In this document: positions 11,548-24,168 of the stretch, piece after piece
How the letters are laid out: the number at the start of each line of letters is the position of its first letter
Numbering within the stretch: the stretch's first letter is position 1
Assembly: GCA_907163375.1 (NCBI GenBank)
Contig: CAJQUW010012931.1
Coordinates: forward strand, 80,034-144,033
Origin: Prostheceraeus crozeri
Taxonomy: Eukaryota; Platyhelminthes; Polycladida; Euryleptidae
Direction of reading: 5' to 3'
DNA: 64,000 nt
Notes under the pieces: model-generated
What the model was told of the DNA's origin: nothing
What the model saw: only the letters and a program-made list of their open reading frames with translations
The model's database searches: none
Program-made: the position numbers and the translations under genes

Positions 11548-12594
11548 CTATCTACATACAGGTGCTACATGTAGGCCTGCAGGCCTGCAAATATAGAAAT
11601 CCATGATTTTAGTCTTGCCTCGAAGAAATATGCAAAGCTTGAACAGGACTTCTTCAGAAGTCTTGACATGCGTCAAAGCTATTGATAAGAGTGTGGAATT
11701 AAATTATGTAGGTCTATGCAGATTTTTTCCATGTATGCTATTGCCACTTCATGGTGCTATTGTGTGCTCTATATTCAGTTGATTTGAGTGTCAAGAGGGC
11801 ATTTTTATAGAATGATCATTAAAAAGACCATGATACCGTGAGGATTCAAGTTCAAATGGAAATTCAGATTCTAGTTTAAAGCATATAATGTCACTCAAAA
11901 TCGGTGAATATGTGATTTATTTCGGTATCGGAAAGTAGGCCTATTCACTTGATCATCCAAGTATTTCGTGCCCGTTTCCATTTCTTTCTAAACAATTGCA
12001 TTGATCATTATGAAAATATAATGTCTATCTCATTGATTAACCAGGAACATTTTTGTTGAAAAGGTGCAGCAAAAATTTTCTCAATCTTAAATAAAGGAAC
12101 AAATTGCACTTTTTGTAAACGCCGTCCACCACTATGTGAAGAACGTCACGCATAAATCATGTGTTTCGAGATTCACTATTGGTGCTAAAGAAATATTCAC
12201 TGGTTCATGTCAAGAAAACACTTTTACATTCGCCATCACCTTAAAGATTAGTACTCCAATTGACAAATGCATAAATATATTCAGCCATGCCTTCATTGGA
12301 ATAGTTAATTGATGAAATAGTGAATTTTCCATAAAAGAAATTTATATTGAATTGCTAATAGAAACTGTAGTTGCATCCTCACATCATCCGTTTCAAGATA
12401 TCGCAACATTTGATCCAAATGACAAAGGAGGGAGCACTATTTAGATATGAAATCAAGGCACTATTATTTTCACATCTAATAACAAATCGCTTTCTGTTTA
12501 CTTCCTTGAGTTACATCTTCCATGTTTCACCGGCCATTGGCAGTCTGCAATCTGCCAAGTGTTGTAATAAAAGAAAGGAAGTTTGAATGAAGAC
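11548..12594. other. Non-coding stretch
   Basis: I see no gene, only AT-rich sequence. The words TACATGTAGGCC and TAGGCCTA recur here and elsewhere in the window as small scattered palindromes. Confidence 0.4.
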
Positions 12595-12673
12595 ATATTA
12601 CCTTTCAAATGACAGCCTAGATCGTCGGCGCGAAGCGCCAGACGATTTAGGCTGATCATTTGAAAGGTAATAT
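12595..12673. repeat. Foldback hairpin, about 37-bp stem
   Basis: The left arm begins ATATTACCTTTCAAATGA and the right arm ends TCATTTGAAAGGTAATAT. The inner part (GCCTA-ATCGTC-GGCGC) also pairs, leaving a 3-base loop (GAA), two single-base bulges and one G/A difference that still allows a wobble. It looks like a miniature foldback element or its remnant. No duplication was found at its ends. Confidence 0.75.
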
Positions 12674-12911
12674 ATGCATTGTTACTGAACTTAAAATCTA
12701 TGACATCAAAAATCCAAGATTTTGATCTGCAAAAGACTCAAATCTATGATAATTTTCTACATAGCCCATGCAGCTCAGAACATGGAAGCATGTAAAGCTT
12801 GAGATATCTACGAGTCCAAATTGTGAACCATAGGAATCACTTCAACGTCATTTTCACTGGGAATGCGAAGATGGACGGTGAAATGCTCCTACCTCAATGG
12901 CAGTACATAGC

Positions 12912-12953
12912 AAATTTGACGGCCTTAATCATGCAATTAAGGCCGTCAAATTT
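12912..12953. repeat. Perfect 18-bp inverted repeat with 6-base loop
   Basis: AAATTTGACGGCCTTAAT is followed by CATGCA and the exact reverse complement. It is very young or maintained, because no mismatch has accumulated. Confidence 0.8.
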
Positions 12954-13084
12954 GGATTTGGAGATATATGAACGACTTTCATAGAAAAATGACATGTGAA
13001 ATATCGGCGGACAACCCTACTTACTCAGTAACAATGTCAATTCATATTCTATGCAATAAATGCCACAGCATTATGAACATTTCA

Positions 13085-13305
13085 TAATGCAGATGAAGCA
13101 TCATCACGGACATCCATGATCAATATAAGATATCCAAGGGACGCTCAACTCCCATACCATGTACTGGACTGGAGGCCAGTGACTTTGGTAGACTTAATCA
13201 ATGACGGTAGTTTGTATCTGGATAAAACCATGGAACAAGTGATAGACAATTCACTTACTTTACATCAGAATCCAGCTGAATTGATTGCTGTACATACGTT
13301 GAAGT
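13085..13305 (+). repeat. Inverted duplication, copy A, with conserved reading frame
   Basis: This stretch recurs in opposite orientation at 14790-15000. The open frame 13116-13307 (63 codons) keeps the words DAQ-P-H-LDW-PVTLV-LINDGSL in both copies although the DNA has diverged. Conservation at protein level suggests a piece of a mobile-element protein. I do not recognise the family. Confidence 0.5.
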
Positions 13306-13337
13306 AGAATGAAGCTCCGTTTCAGCAGCATAGTTGA

Positions 13338-13520
13338 TTAAAATGATAGAAGGAGAGCCAAAGCTGCAATATATGTTATCAATTATTATATATATTGTTT
13401 TTCTTATAATCGCCCTTATATATTATTATATATTATATTATTTTCTTTTTATAAGAAAAACAATATGTATAATAATTGATAACATATATTGCAGCTTTGA
13501 CTCTCCTTCTATCATTTTAA
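13338..13520. repeat. Large foldback palindrome with arms of about 70 bp
   Basis: The left arm opens TTAAAATGATAGAAGGAGAG and continues through AAAGCTGCAATATATG to TTTTTCTTATAA. The right arm is its near-perfect reverse complement ending at 13520. The centre is an AT-only TATATTATT run. It is typical of MITE-like foldback elements. Confidence 0.8.
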
Positions 13521-14789
13521 GCTGTACATACTAATTAATACGCCCGGCCCAGTCTTGCAGAGAAGTTGTCGGAAGAATCTGTGCAGTGTACATGTACAGT
13601 ACACAAACAAGCATATCATCGATGGTCAATTTCAAATAAATTGTGACTTTCTATATTCATTGATTTTCCCATTGTCTTATCTCAAGCCTCCTCTTGTATA
13701 ATTATTCGGACCACTGGTGGACTTCATTCGAGAATTCAAGAGCAATGAAGCGATATAACATGTATGGTTTATTTCCGGCCTTGAATTACTCAACTTTTAT
13801 TAAACGAAAATTGATGGCTATTTTTATCACAGTGATGCTTGAATGTTTTCATATTCGCTGACAAAATTTATGCGGATTTCGTAATCAACTTAAATCCTTA
13901 TCAATGCTGTTCCTGAATAGCCCAATATGGTAGGAGCTTAAAATCGTTGAGAGTCATCAATCACCACCGCTTGGTTTACTTTTTATTATTCATTTCTTTC
14001 TTTTTTTATGATCTCCGCATTTTATGAATCACTGACATCATAATCACATTTTATTTGTTTGGCGGAGTTTTGCTTATAATTTGAAGGCCTCCTGGGTGAT
14101 GCTCTATACTCACGAATTGTCTAATAAAAGATAAAAATATATTGACTTCGGCAACCACTTACGAAAAGGCACACTTGGAAACACTGGTTGCAATTTTCCA
14201 CCAAAATCTTGATAAAGGATCCTCCTAAAGAATGGATATTCAAGCGATTCTTGCTTAACTTTTAGCATTTTCATTAGTTATATACCAATCAAATTATTAT
14301 CAATTTTTGATGTTTCAATCTGTCTTGTGTTCGTTTCTGATTGCATAATCGGTAGATTTTCTTTATATTCTACTTGCGTATTATATTTTCTTTGTATTTC
14401 ACTTGTATAACAATGAATGAGACATGGACATATTGTGCAATGAGTGTAGTGGCAAGTAAAATCATCACTGATCAGTTATCATTTAGTCCATGACTCCTTT
14501 GAACAAAGGAAATAGATTATCAAAATTTTCATTACCACAATTCTCCAAAAAAACACTGCTGAATCGATTTTTGCAAGCGAATCTCTTTTGCAGTTAGCTA
14601 TGCTAATGTATGAATTTTAATGTATGCTAATGTGTGAAATGTTCTGAGTCCACACCAATGGACATTGATGCTGCGTGCCGTAGGTGAACAATTTCAATCA
14701 CTAGCAGTTGATATTGCAGCTGTTATTGACAGTTGCTTATTCTTGTTGGAGATTTGTGATTCTTTAGTCTCTTCTTGACTGGGTCCAGA
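13521..14789. other. Non-coding stretch between inverted duplications
   Basis: I see no gene and no recognisable transposase. The stretch is AT-rich. Its main interest is that it is bracketed by the inverted copies at 13.1 and 14.8-15.0 kb. Confidence 0.4.
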
Positions 14790-15000
14790 ATCTTTCAACA
14801 GATTCCGTGTATGAATGCGCGCTAGAGTATTGGATAATTGTTGACAACTTGTTTCACGGTTTTATCCACATGTACACAAGCTACCGTCATTAATTAAGTG
14901 TACCAAAGTCACTGGCCCCCAGTCCAGTATATGCTCTGGGGGTTGAGCGTCCCTTAGAAATCTTATATTAATCATAGATGTCCCTGACAATGGCATCATA
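14790..15000 (-). repeat. Inverted duplication, copy B
   Basis: The minus strand repeats copy A (13085-13305): GGGACGCTCAAC, TACTGGACTGG, GCCAGTGACTTTGGTA, TTAAT-AATGACGGTAG and GGATAAAACC occur in the same order. The encoded peptide words match copy A up to about the GSL motif, after which the frame degrades. Confidence 0.5.
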
Positions 15001-15094
15001 GAACTTTGATCACTAAAAGTCGACTCGCTATGTCTCCGGGATTTCTTTTATACTTTATAATTATATACTTTATACTTTATATAAAATTAAAGTA

Positions 15095-15375
15095 TACCAG
15101 ATTATTGCGTAGTTGTAGAATCGTATTTCAGAATCCCTTCTACATCTGATAAAATTTGTTGCCAAGGAAAATCTTTGTAGAGAGGGATTCTATCGCGGAT
15201 ATCTATGGTCCTAATAATCTGGCATACTTTATAACGGATAGAGGATAGCTATACGATTCTCTGGCATAACTCGTGAAATTATCTGATATATCCCTCGGGC
15301 TAAAGCCCTCGGGATTCATCAAATAATTTCCCTCTCTATATCCCAGATAATCGCACGGCCATCCTCTATCCATTA
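15095..15375. repeat. Nested inverted repeats (compound foldback element)
   Basis: AAGTATACCAGATTATT near 15095 pairs with AATAATCTGGCATACTT near 15213. GGATAGAGGATAGC near 15237 pairs with the ATCCTCTATCC region near 15360. Between these, CCCTCGGGCTAAAGCCCTCGGG forms a strong central hairpin near 15293-15314. The set looks like two or three small palindromic elements stacked or nested. Confidence 0.6.
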
Positions 15376-18300
15376 CATAATCTATGGTTTTCTGGGTTGC
15401 ATAGGCCTATACTTAAATCCCGAGAGCCTTCGGCTCAAACATTTTGTCAAAGATAGAAGAGCAAATTAATTTTATCAAATTTAAATAATGATATGCTTCC
15501 TTCAGAATATACATTTAAGATGAAATAATTTTGACAAATATTTCATGTACAAATTTTCAAGCCTTGAAATAAAGAGGAAATTTCAGACTTCGCTAAGCCT
15601 CGGTGTTTGGATAACAATTAGATAAATTGAAGAATTGGTTTACCCTATAATGTTAACAGTCTCAACGATAGATACATTCGTGCATTCATAAACAGAGATT
15701 TAGCATCAAAATATACCATGTGCACATAATGTAAATTAAAGTTACAAATACTCGCTGCAAATTCAACTGAGCCTGCGAGTAGAGAAACTAGAATGTGCCT
15801 ATGGCATCTTTTTTTATGCTTTCTGTTTACGAATTTGCCTATCATTAAGACTGTTTACATTACAAGGCAAGCAATTCAATATCACCATTTAACATTACCC
15901 ATTCTTATAAAGCGAGGTGATTGTCACAGCAACTAAATATTTCTTATTAAGGATAAATTATAGTTAATAATTTAACAAAAAATTATTGAAATTTATATAC
16001 ATTAATTTTATATTAGGCATAAATTATATTTACCAACATTCTTGTCTCGAAAACGTGATATCGCTCGAAGTCGACCTATATTCGCTTGCACAACGTCTTT
16101 TTATATTGAACAGACATACATATATATGTACAGTGTATTGCTACATTATATATTATTATGTGTTATATATTTTTGTATTGAAAAAATATATGACTTGGCA
16201 AAATTAGAAACTATCGAAGAAAAATGTTCAGTGAAACAAAGATGATAATTTTATTGCAGTCTAAACTTACTGTACAGGAATCAGATCACTGAATGTGTAA
16301 AGGGAAATAATGGTCTGAATAAGCTATAGCGTCTATTCTTTAAAAAGCCGCGACGGATCGTCGGCGTCCTGTGGCTTTGAGGTCGAGTGTATGGCAATAA
16401 CGCTATACGATCGACCTCAGAAAGCGCAGGTCACGTCGAAATTTTTAATTAAGTGTTTACACTTCGAGACCTAAACCTTCTTCAACCAGGCGTTCGGGCA
16501 CAATGAACTGATTTAATACGAATAGCACATTATCCCGGTGTCTGATCAATTACGTGACCAAGTTAATAAATGCATCATTATTTTCAATAATATTTGTCCA
16601 AAAATAAGTCAAAATATTTCCTCTAATGCAAGGAAATCAAAAATCATTGCTAAAAGGGGGCTACATCCGCTTAAAAGTATTTTAATATTATTTTAAAGTT
16701 GTGTTGTGTGCTAGTAACACCTGCTCGACCGGTGCACTCAAAATTCTAAGAAGCTGCAATAAAGTACGTGTTAGTAGGCCCTATATGGCTGAAAAATAAG
16801 CTGTTTCAAGTTTTAGATTGTACAACATCTTGCATTACAAAATGAATACAAACGCATTGCACCAGGAAAAAATAGCCTGGGTAAAAAGCTCCCATGTATT
16901 TCCGATGGAGAAATTGTAGCATATTGATAGTAAACACGATTTTATTGAGTTATTTCTTCAATGTCTTTTGCATCTGCAGGACATACTTTTACATATGAGT
17001 GGCTCTTTCATCCGAAATAAATAAACGAGGTATTAGGAGAAGAAATGGCACATATTTGTTGAAGTCTCTATAAACATGCTACGAAGTTATAACTCATATG
17101 AGTGCTATATTAGTCAAGGATTCTAAATAAAACCGACCACTCATTGTGGAAGAGCATATGATCTGTAGATGCATTTTATATATATCACATTGAAGAAATA
17201 CTTCTTCGACTTTAATTTACAGACACCAACGCAATGAAATTATGTTTTGTAACCAATTTGCTAAAATACTGATTTCGTAATTACTAATCAGTACTTCCTT
17301 CGCTTTTTAATATGAAATACATTAGCTAGCAATGTACTGAATACAGTAGTTGCAATAATTTATATGATCCATCTCTGCTGAGTTCGCTAATTTATCTTAA
17401 ATGACTCTCTGGTGAAGTCTTCGTTTTGTTTTGCCAATGTATTTTCGGCTACTCGGATCACCAAGGCACGAGAATTCATATACAACGCAAGACTTCAGCT
17501 GATTGTTCAACTTGCGATTTGATGAAAAAAGTGATTTCATAGCTTCATTAAATGTACTGTAAATCTACCAATATGAAGAACTTGTGTAAACCAATACACC
17601 AACACTACAGTGAATGAACATGCAAATAATTACAACTGTATTCAGGACACTACTAATCAATTTCGGATAAAGTACAATGGGAACATTAATTACGAATTCA
17701 GTATTGTAGAAGTTATTATGATAAAAAATTGCTAAAATTGTTGCATTTGGAAATACATGAGGTTTTCAATCCATTCTATTCAGTCTTATAGCAGTCAGGA
17801 GGTAGGCCTACTCAATGCAATCTAAAAATTTCAGATGCGACTTCGTTCCCTGCACAATTTCGTGCTTGCTCCCGGACAATGACTGTATTAACCAACAATA
17901 TTGAGAACACGAGGTGATTGTGTAAATAGCCGACGAATCAACAATTCTTCTCGTTATTTTATCTCTGCGTAGGTGGCATGCACCATGGCAGTGACAGAAA
18001 AATCAAATAAGTAACAAGAAGAGGTAAAATGGGTCTACTGACAGCGAATACAAATGTTACTGGCCTATTCCTTCATTCTTATTTTTAAGAAACGGAGGGT
18101 CTCATCGACATATCTTTTGACTTTTTTCTGGACAATCAAATGAATTTCTTCATTCACATGTAATTCCATGTACAAGCGGAAAGACATTACATCCCTCAGA
18201 TACTGAAAAGGTAGAAAAATTGTACTTGCAAATTAAGCAGTTGGTACATAGTTAAAAACCGGTATTCCACTGATCAGCTTTTTGGCATGCTTTAAACTAT

Positions 18301-18420
18301 ATCTTCATTTTACTGAATAAAACGGCGAGAGTAACCCCGTTTGCACTATGGTGACATTGAAGCATGGATGCGGAGTCGGAGTCCTACTACTTGATCCGGA
18401 CTGTGGACTTTCAACTAGAC
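15376..18420. other. Long non-coding stretch
   Basis: I see no gene over about 3 kb. A short inverted word pair (GAGGTCGA/TCGACCTC) lies near 16380-16424. ACCTGCTCGACCGGTGCA near 16720 matches the end motif of the dispersed repeats at 27.5-28.5 and 32.2 kb. Confidence 0.45.
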
Positions 18421-18426
18421 CCGAGA

Positions 18427-18697
18427 TATAAAACAGACAAATTATTTATCTTCGTGTATAACTGTCGCTGTCGTGATGTCAAATTTCTCCGTCAAACAAG
18501 AGTACAGAGACAAAAAAGTTGAAATCAAGCAAGCAATGTCGGCAGTGATGAGATCTCAACGGCGGAAAGGAAACATCCCCATTTATCAAACCATCGACAG
18601 CCCTGATATCTTGAAATCTACATGTCAGCTCCTCTCCACGATGCTTCCTCTCAACATCCCCAGTGTCCGTGGAGAGCCTCTGATAAGTAACCTATGA
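18427..18697 (+). CDS. Small ORF with TATA box, unknown
   Basis: ATG at 18476 opens about 73 codons (start MSNFSVKQEYRDKK, charged N-half, then QTIDSPDILKST). A TATAAA lies 49 bp upstream at 18427. No domain is recognised. Overlapping minus-strand frames compete with it. It could be a short gene or a first exon, or it could be chance. Confidence 0.25.
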
Positions 18698-18848
18698 TCT
18701 CGACTTACGGCTGATGCTGTCGACGCCATCATGTTCTGAAGAGCGAATAATGGAATGCTGTGGTGACTTATTAACACAGGATTAAACTTAGTCAAATGAA
18801 AAAAAATTAATTCAAAATTGTGTATAGTTGATATTAGAGACATACCTG

Positions 18849-19014
18849 TATGAATTTTTACATCAAAATTATTCACAAGATTTGCGAAATCTGGAAGTTC
18901 GTTTATTGAATGATTCGAAACGCCAAAAACATCATCAACAGCACGAATCCACGTGACCCGGCGGAACAGTAATTCATTCATTTTTTTCTTCCCAATCACA
19001 ACGACGAATACTGT
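18849..19014 (-). CDS. Possible host exon, unknown protein
   Basis: The minus-strand open stretch encodes KKKMNELLFRR, then VDDVFGVSN and ELPDFANLVNNF. It is bounded by an acceptor-like CTCCTACAG and a donor-like CAG|GTATGT at about 18848. It may belong with the ORF at 19257-19457. Codon content looks protein-like, but no family is recognised. Confidence 0.25.
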
Positions 19015-19256
19015 AGGAGCCGCCAAAGGCGAACTCCACTACCGTGCCCACAGAATTAGATTGTTTAACTGTATCACTTTGCTAGAAGTGCAAATTGAAT
19101 CAAAATAATGGCACATGCAGGAACTTATTAAGTGGGCAAAAATAAAATTTTAATACCTTGCAGAGATAGGAAAAATAGTCGTGCGTCGCTTGCGGATTGT
19201 TGTGGATTACTTCAAAATGCTCCGATCGCGGCGATTCCTTCAGATTCGAAGAATTC

Positions 19257-19457
19257 AGATCATTGCGCAAACGTTTTCTCGATAATGTTGGGCCCTCCGA
19301 TCATTTCAAAAAAAGTTAGCAGGCGCATGAAAAAACGTTCACAAACTTCTCTGTAGAACTTGACATCGTCTGTGTCTCTTTGCTGTGTGATCCGGTTGAT
19401 AACAGTCACTGAAACTTCGCACAATTTGGCGTGTTTAATGTTGAACTGACTGCTCAT
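19257..19457 (-). CDS. Small ORF, possible first exon, unknown
   Basis: ATG opens about 65 codons (MSSQFNIKHAKLCEV, then CERFFMRLLTFFEMIGG). It could be the upstream exon of the candidate at 18849-19014, but the splice junctions between them are weak. I do not recognise it. Confidence 0.25.
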
Positions 19458-21492
19458 TGTTCGATTGCGATGGTACGAGTATTATGTCAGCAGATTGTGC
19501 CATTTCACTAACGTTACATGTTCCAATGTTTCCTTTCTAGTCAAACCATAGAAATAAATTGTTTACCTGAAGTTGAGGTTTTATTGTTGTCGATTTCTAT
19601 GAGTCAAACAGAAGAAGAGACTACCTGTCTAATTCTATGACCGTGCCATTACCTCGTAGAAGACATTCATTATTTAAAATACAGTAATTCTACAAAAGCA
19701 GAAATTTCATACTGGAAGGTGCAGCAAAGTCAGGGCGGCTGGAATCGGGTTCTGTATTAAATGTCCGCCCAACAGCTTCAATGCCACGAGAATTCGGAAA
19801 CGGTTAATGTCACGATAGAATTCATTACGCGACTCAGTGAGGTGTCATCGCACCAAATAAAACCTGCACTTCAAATAAAAAGAACCTTTTATCAGTCTGT
19901 TGCATTCTATTAATGAAAAAGCGCTGTTTATCTGTGAATATTATCGGATTTTAAGTGCTACGTCATCAATCATCAAATTGTGACGTCATCATTTTTAACA
20001 GATATTTGCGGGCATTTTCAGTGAAGCTTTTCTGATAAGTAAAACGATCTTTTTCTGTTAAGTTATTTTATCATTTGTTCATTTGATCTTGTACACACAG
20101 CCTTTATTTTTGAAGAAATTGTTACATCAGACATACAAAAGCACACGGACAACACATTCGGTTGAGTTTTGTTTATTATCATTACTGTACTGCGCAAATG
20201 GATTTTCAGAGTGTCCTATAGACTGTCTTGTAGAGTACACAGCCATTCACTCAAGCAAGATGCTTATTTTTGCTTTGTTTTATTGGAAAAGTAGAGTAAT
20301 GGAATTTACACACTCAATCACTCAAAAATGCTCAGATGACTTTGAAATTAAGAGCTACTGTGATTTTAATACACCAAAAATATTCATATATTGATGACAT
20401 AATGCTAAGTAGATGATTTAAATAAATCTATTATTCACTCATTCAGAAGAAGCAAGAGATTATGAACCTTTGCACTTAGACATGGAGACCTTGAAGCACC
20501 TTGAATTGACTGTAGGCGGTTAACGATTACACCACACACACACTCACACATTCATCTAGCATTAATCACAGAAACCAATTATCAAGGTAATATCCTTAAT
20601 GGACGCATTTGATGAATGAAAGCTACTCAACGGTTAATAGGAAAGCCTTCTTTCTAGAGATGTCAATGAACTTTGCATTTGACATCCTGCTAGGATAGCT
20701 TGAAAATGTTGAAACCTATTACTTATCTAATTCTGACAAATCGCCAATGAATTTTACACAATCTGTCTTATAAGCACCACAATTTCACAGCACTCGATTA
20801 TTCACTTATGTGACAACAGTTAAAGAAAAATAATTCTTGACTGATCGAATTGTAATCGATTTAGATGGCGTATGAATTAGAGAAATATTTGACGCGTCTA
20901 ATATACTTCGGCACTGTGCACATTTTATGCAGACGACAAAGCTATTCAATCTAAAATGTATTATTCTTAAGAATTCTTAAGAATCTTGATCATTATGCTA
21001 CAATAACGGCTAACCCAAGGCTCGAACTGATGTCTTTGTACCTTTATCAACACGAACTCCACGAAAATATAGCATTATGTGTATTTACATAAACATAATT
21101 TACATGCAATAAAGGAATGTTGACTAGTAGAAAAAGGATTTAAGAGACATAATTACCAGCATGGAGCAATATTTTGTGACAATGTTCAGGATGCTCGAGT
21201 TCATTTTGAAACTTTTCCCTTGGAAAGAAGCGAAGAGTTCACACTATATGAGAGAGAACTTTTTCACAGTTGGCGAATTTCCTTCCTCAAAATACGCACG
21301 TGTTTCAAGAGTATCAGTACTACACAAGAGGTCGTGTGTTGTCGTGCTGCCATGCACAACAGCTCTTTCAGCTTTACGGGATTCGCTCGTACAGAATATT
21401 GGTTGATCATCAAATATTAGTCAGATCACTTTCACGACAAATTACGAACGAATCCCATGCAAGTGTCATTTAATGTCATATTTATCACTCCT
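19458..21492. other. Mostly non-coding stretch
   Basis: A 103-codon frame at 20083-20394 has no recognisable content. A short CA-rich run (ACACACACACTCACACA) lies near 20535. Overlapping short frames at 21161-21473 just before the LINE are not recognised either. Confidence 0.4.
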
Positions 21493-22792
21493 CTTATAGA
21501 CAATATCATACAACTGAGATTGCTACACTTCATGTGCTATCTGATGCACTCTCGGCCGCGGATAAACAGCGTGTTACTCTCTTTTGCCAACTTGACATGT
21601 CCGCCGCATTCGACTGCGTCGATCACAAAATCCTGCTGCTACGACTGGAGAAACACTTCGGCATCCGTGATAATGTTCTGAGCTGGATCGAGTCGTTCTT
21701 GACAAATCGCTCTCAGAAGGTAATCTACAATGACATCTTGTCTTCCAGCCGGACAATTAGCCAAGGAGTGCCACAAGGTTCTGTCCTCGGCCCATTGCTA
21801 TTCAACCTATACACTGCCGAACTCTCAGACATAATCTCCTTCTACGGTGTGCGCTTCCATCAGTACGCAGATGACTTTCAGTTCTACATAGATGTTCCAG
21901 TTTCTGATTGCTTAACCGCTACTACGAAGATGTCTCGGTGTATTGATGACGTCAATTCCTGGTTGAGCTCCAACCGACTTCGACTCAACCCAAACAAGAC
22001 ACTTGCAATCTGGCTTGGGTGTAAGCAGCAGATAAACAAGATCTCTATGAAAGAAATTTCAATCTCCAATGCTATTGTCCAATTCCAAAAAGAAAATGCG
22101 CAACCTTGGAGTCGTTCTAGACAGAAACCTAATTCTAGCTGCACACATCAACGCAGTTTGTCGCTCCGCATATTGTTTCCTACGCCAACTCTGCCCCATC
22201 ATTCGCTGCGTTACGACCTCGGCAGCAAAGACTCTAATTCACGCATTTATTACATCTCGTCTAGACAATTGTAATTCTCTTCTCTATAGTGTCCCAGACT
22301 GTCACCTTCGTCCGCTTCAAGCGGTTCAGAACGCTGCTGCTCGCCTCATCACTAAGACTTCAAGACGTGAGCACATTACACCAGTCCTTCGTGAACTGCA
22401 CTGGCTTCCAATAAAGCAGCGCATCCAATTCAAGTTGGCTGTCATCGTATATAAGACGCTACATGGTCTATCCTCCCGATACCTTACCGACGACTGCCAC
22501 CCACTTGATCCGATTGGATACCGTCTTCGTTCATCCTCTGGTCCCTCCATCTGTCAGCCTACCAGAACCCGCACCCGCATGGGCGACCGTGCTTTCTCGG
22601 CAGCGGGTCCTAGACTCTGGAATAATCTTCCTATGAACATTCGAGACTTTGAAATTGGCCTCTTCCAATTTCGTCGCAAATTAAAGACGTTCTTGTTTTG
22701 TTCCGTGGTTTGAGCTGTACACCGGCGTTTTGATGCCTTCGGGTTTAGCGCGCCGTAAACAAATATATGTACAATAATAATAATAATAAGTG
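21493..22792 (+). mobile_element. L2/CR1-like LINE, 5'-truncated
   Basis: The fragment starts in the RT fingers and ends in an AATAATAATAATAATAA microsatellite tail at about 22790. No endonuclease remains. Block order and wording (DMSAAFDCVDH, GVPQGSVLGP, YADD, C-terminal LRELHWLPI) are those of L2/CR1-group LINEs. Confidence 0.8.
21513..22713 (+). pseudogene. LINE reverse transcriptase C-terminal part
   Basis: Frame 21534-22274 carries motif A (LDMSAAFDCVDHKILL), motif B (GVPQGSVLGPLLFNLY) and an intact HQYADDFQFY. Frame 22069-22713 then carries the thumb and C-terminal domain (RNLGVVLD, RLDNCNSLLYSVP, LQAVQNAAARLI, LHWLPIKQRIQFK, FRRKLKTFLF). One frameshift near 22060-22090 separates them. 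The catalytic residues survive, so the copy is fairly young despite truncation. Confidence 0.8.
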
Positions 22793-23019
22793 TGTGAGTT
22801 GAGCGTTTTGACTTGGGGCACAAATATCGGCACTAATTTCTCCGTTGCCTGTAAAAGCAAGGAACACCAATGTCCTCTTGCTCGTCAACTTTGGATGGAC
22901 ACCAGTTGGTCTCAACCAAACACTTTGGTCTCAACTGATGAGGATGATGCTAAGCTTCCTTTTTATTGCTTTGTCCATGGACAGCTAGATGTCCAGATTA
23001 TTCTAGATGTCTATGCTTA

Positions 23020-23420
23020 GTCAGAGCCGGTTTTTTTCTGTCAGAGCTGTTCTGTGTGACCAGATGCTGAAGGACATAATCAATTGAATTTTCATTGAAT
23101 AAAGTGATTGCATTCCTTCTGCTGTCGTCGGAAATGATTGTGAGGGATTCAAGCGGAGAATCATTTTGAAGATTAAGCTCACCCACAAGAATCAGTCGAG
23201 CTGTATCTTACGAGACACCTACTGTCCCATCAAGCTACGAAGACTGATTCTCGGGTCTTTTTCGACAAGTTTCCGCACACGACTTACAGTTTTCGCTGTG
23301 ACTGATGTGACCGGTCTTCCTCATCGTTCATCATCTTTGAATGACAGTCTTTCCTCTTGAAACCGATTGCATCACTCAAAAACTGTTCTACATGAAGGCA
23401 TTACAAGCTTTGTTCGTCGA
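23020..23420 (-). pseudogene. mariner-like transposase N-terminal remnant
   Basis: The minus strand reads GRPVTSVTAKTVSRVRKLV, then EKDPRISLRSLMG. This is the GRPV linker and second helix-turn-helix of mariner transposases. Stops follow, and the catalytic domain is missing or unrecognisable. Confidence 0.45.
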
Positions 23421-23921
23421 AGTTAATTAAAAAATTCAACAAGTTTACGATTTAGTTACAATTCGAGGAAAACATGTGCTCGAAAGCATGTCTTGTTTAA
23501 TTCCACAATGATCAAGGTTGGCTGCTTGCACTATTGAATTGATCAAAGTAATGACTGGGGTGAATCTGATTAAATCTAGAGAAAAACAAAAAGCCGAAAA
23601 GATCACTATGACATTATAGTTTTAGAATCTTTTAATTATTTTGAAATCACATGTAGATATCCACAAACGTTCTTAAGTAGTGAGTGAAATCAAAACAGAA
23701 TCTAAAATCCAATTCAATACATGGAATTCTGCATCTTCGAGGAGCTTTTTCAACTTACCATACAAAGCTCGTGTTAATAAAGTTGCAAAGATATCAATTA
23801 GAACGTTGGGTTTGGCCTCTGTAGAGACATTTGAACACGGCCTATTGAGATACTTTGAACACGGTCCTAAGGATCTCCTAATGTTGCCGACATTGTCTCT
23901 ATTAGCGGTATTGTAAGTATA

Positions 23922-24052
23922 CACTTAGCACAATTGAAAACGCACCACCTGTCAAATCCAGCTAATTCGAAGTAAATCGCTTCGATTGAATATGGAATGA
24001 AGGACGCACGCTAATTGACATAGATATCTGCACGACGGCGGTCTGGTGGTGG
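23922..24052 (+). repeat. Tc1-like left terminal inverted repeat
   Basis: The outer block (CACTTAGC...GTCAAATCC) is exact against the right end. Further in, GGAATGAAGGACGCA, GACATAGATATCTG and GACGGCGGTC match the right arm imperfectly. This may include internal transposase-binding sites. Confidence 0.8.
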
Positions 24053-24168
24053 GATTGCGTAATTGTTCAGATTGAATTACTGAAGCAAGCATTATTATTA
24101 CCGAATTACTTAGCAAGCATGTGTTCAAATTGAACTTCGATCATGAAGTATAAAATTAACGACTTATT

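Noticed and set aside
20083-20394. 103-codon plus-strand ORF
   Set aside because: No motif, no promoter or splice context; likely chance in AT-rich sequence.
22921-22960. CTGATGAGGATGATG, hammerhead-like start
   Set aside because: No GAAA after a stem and no closing helix; chance match.
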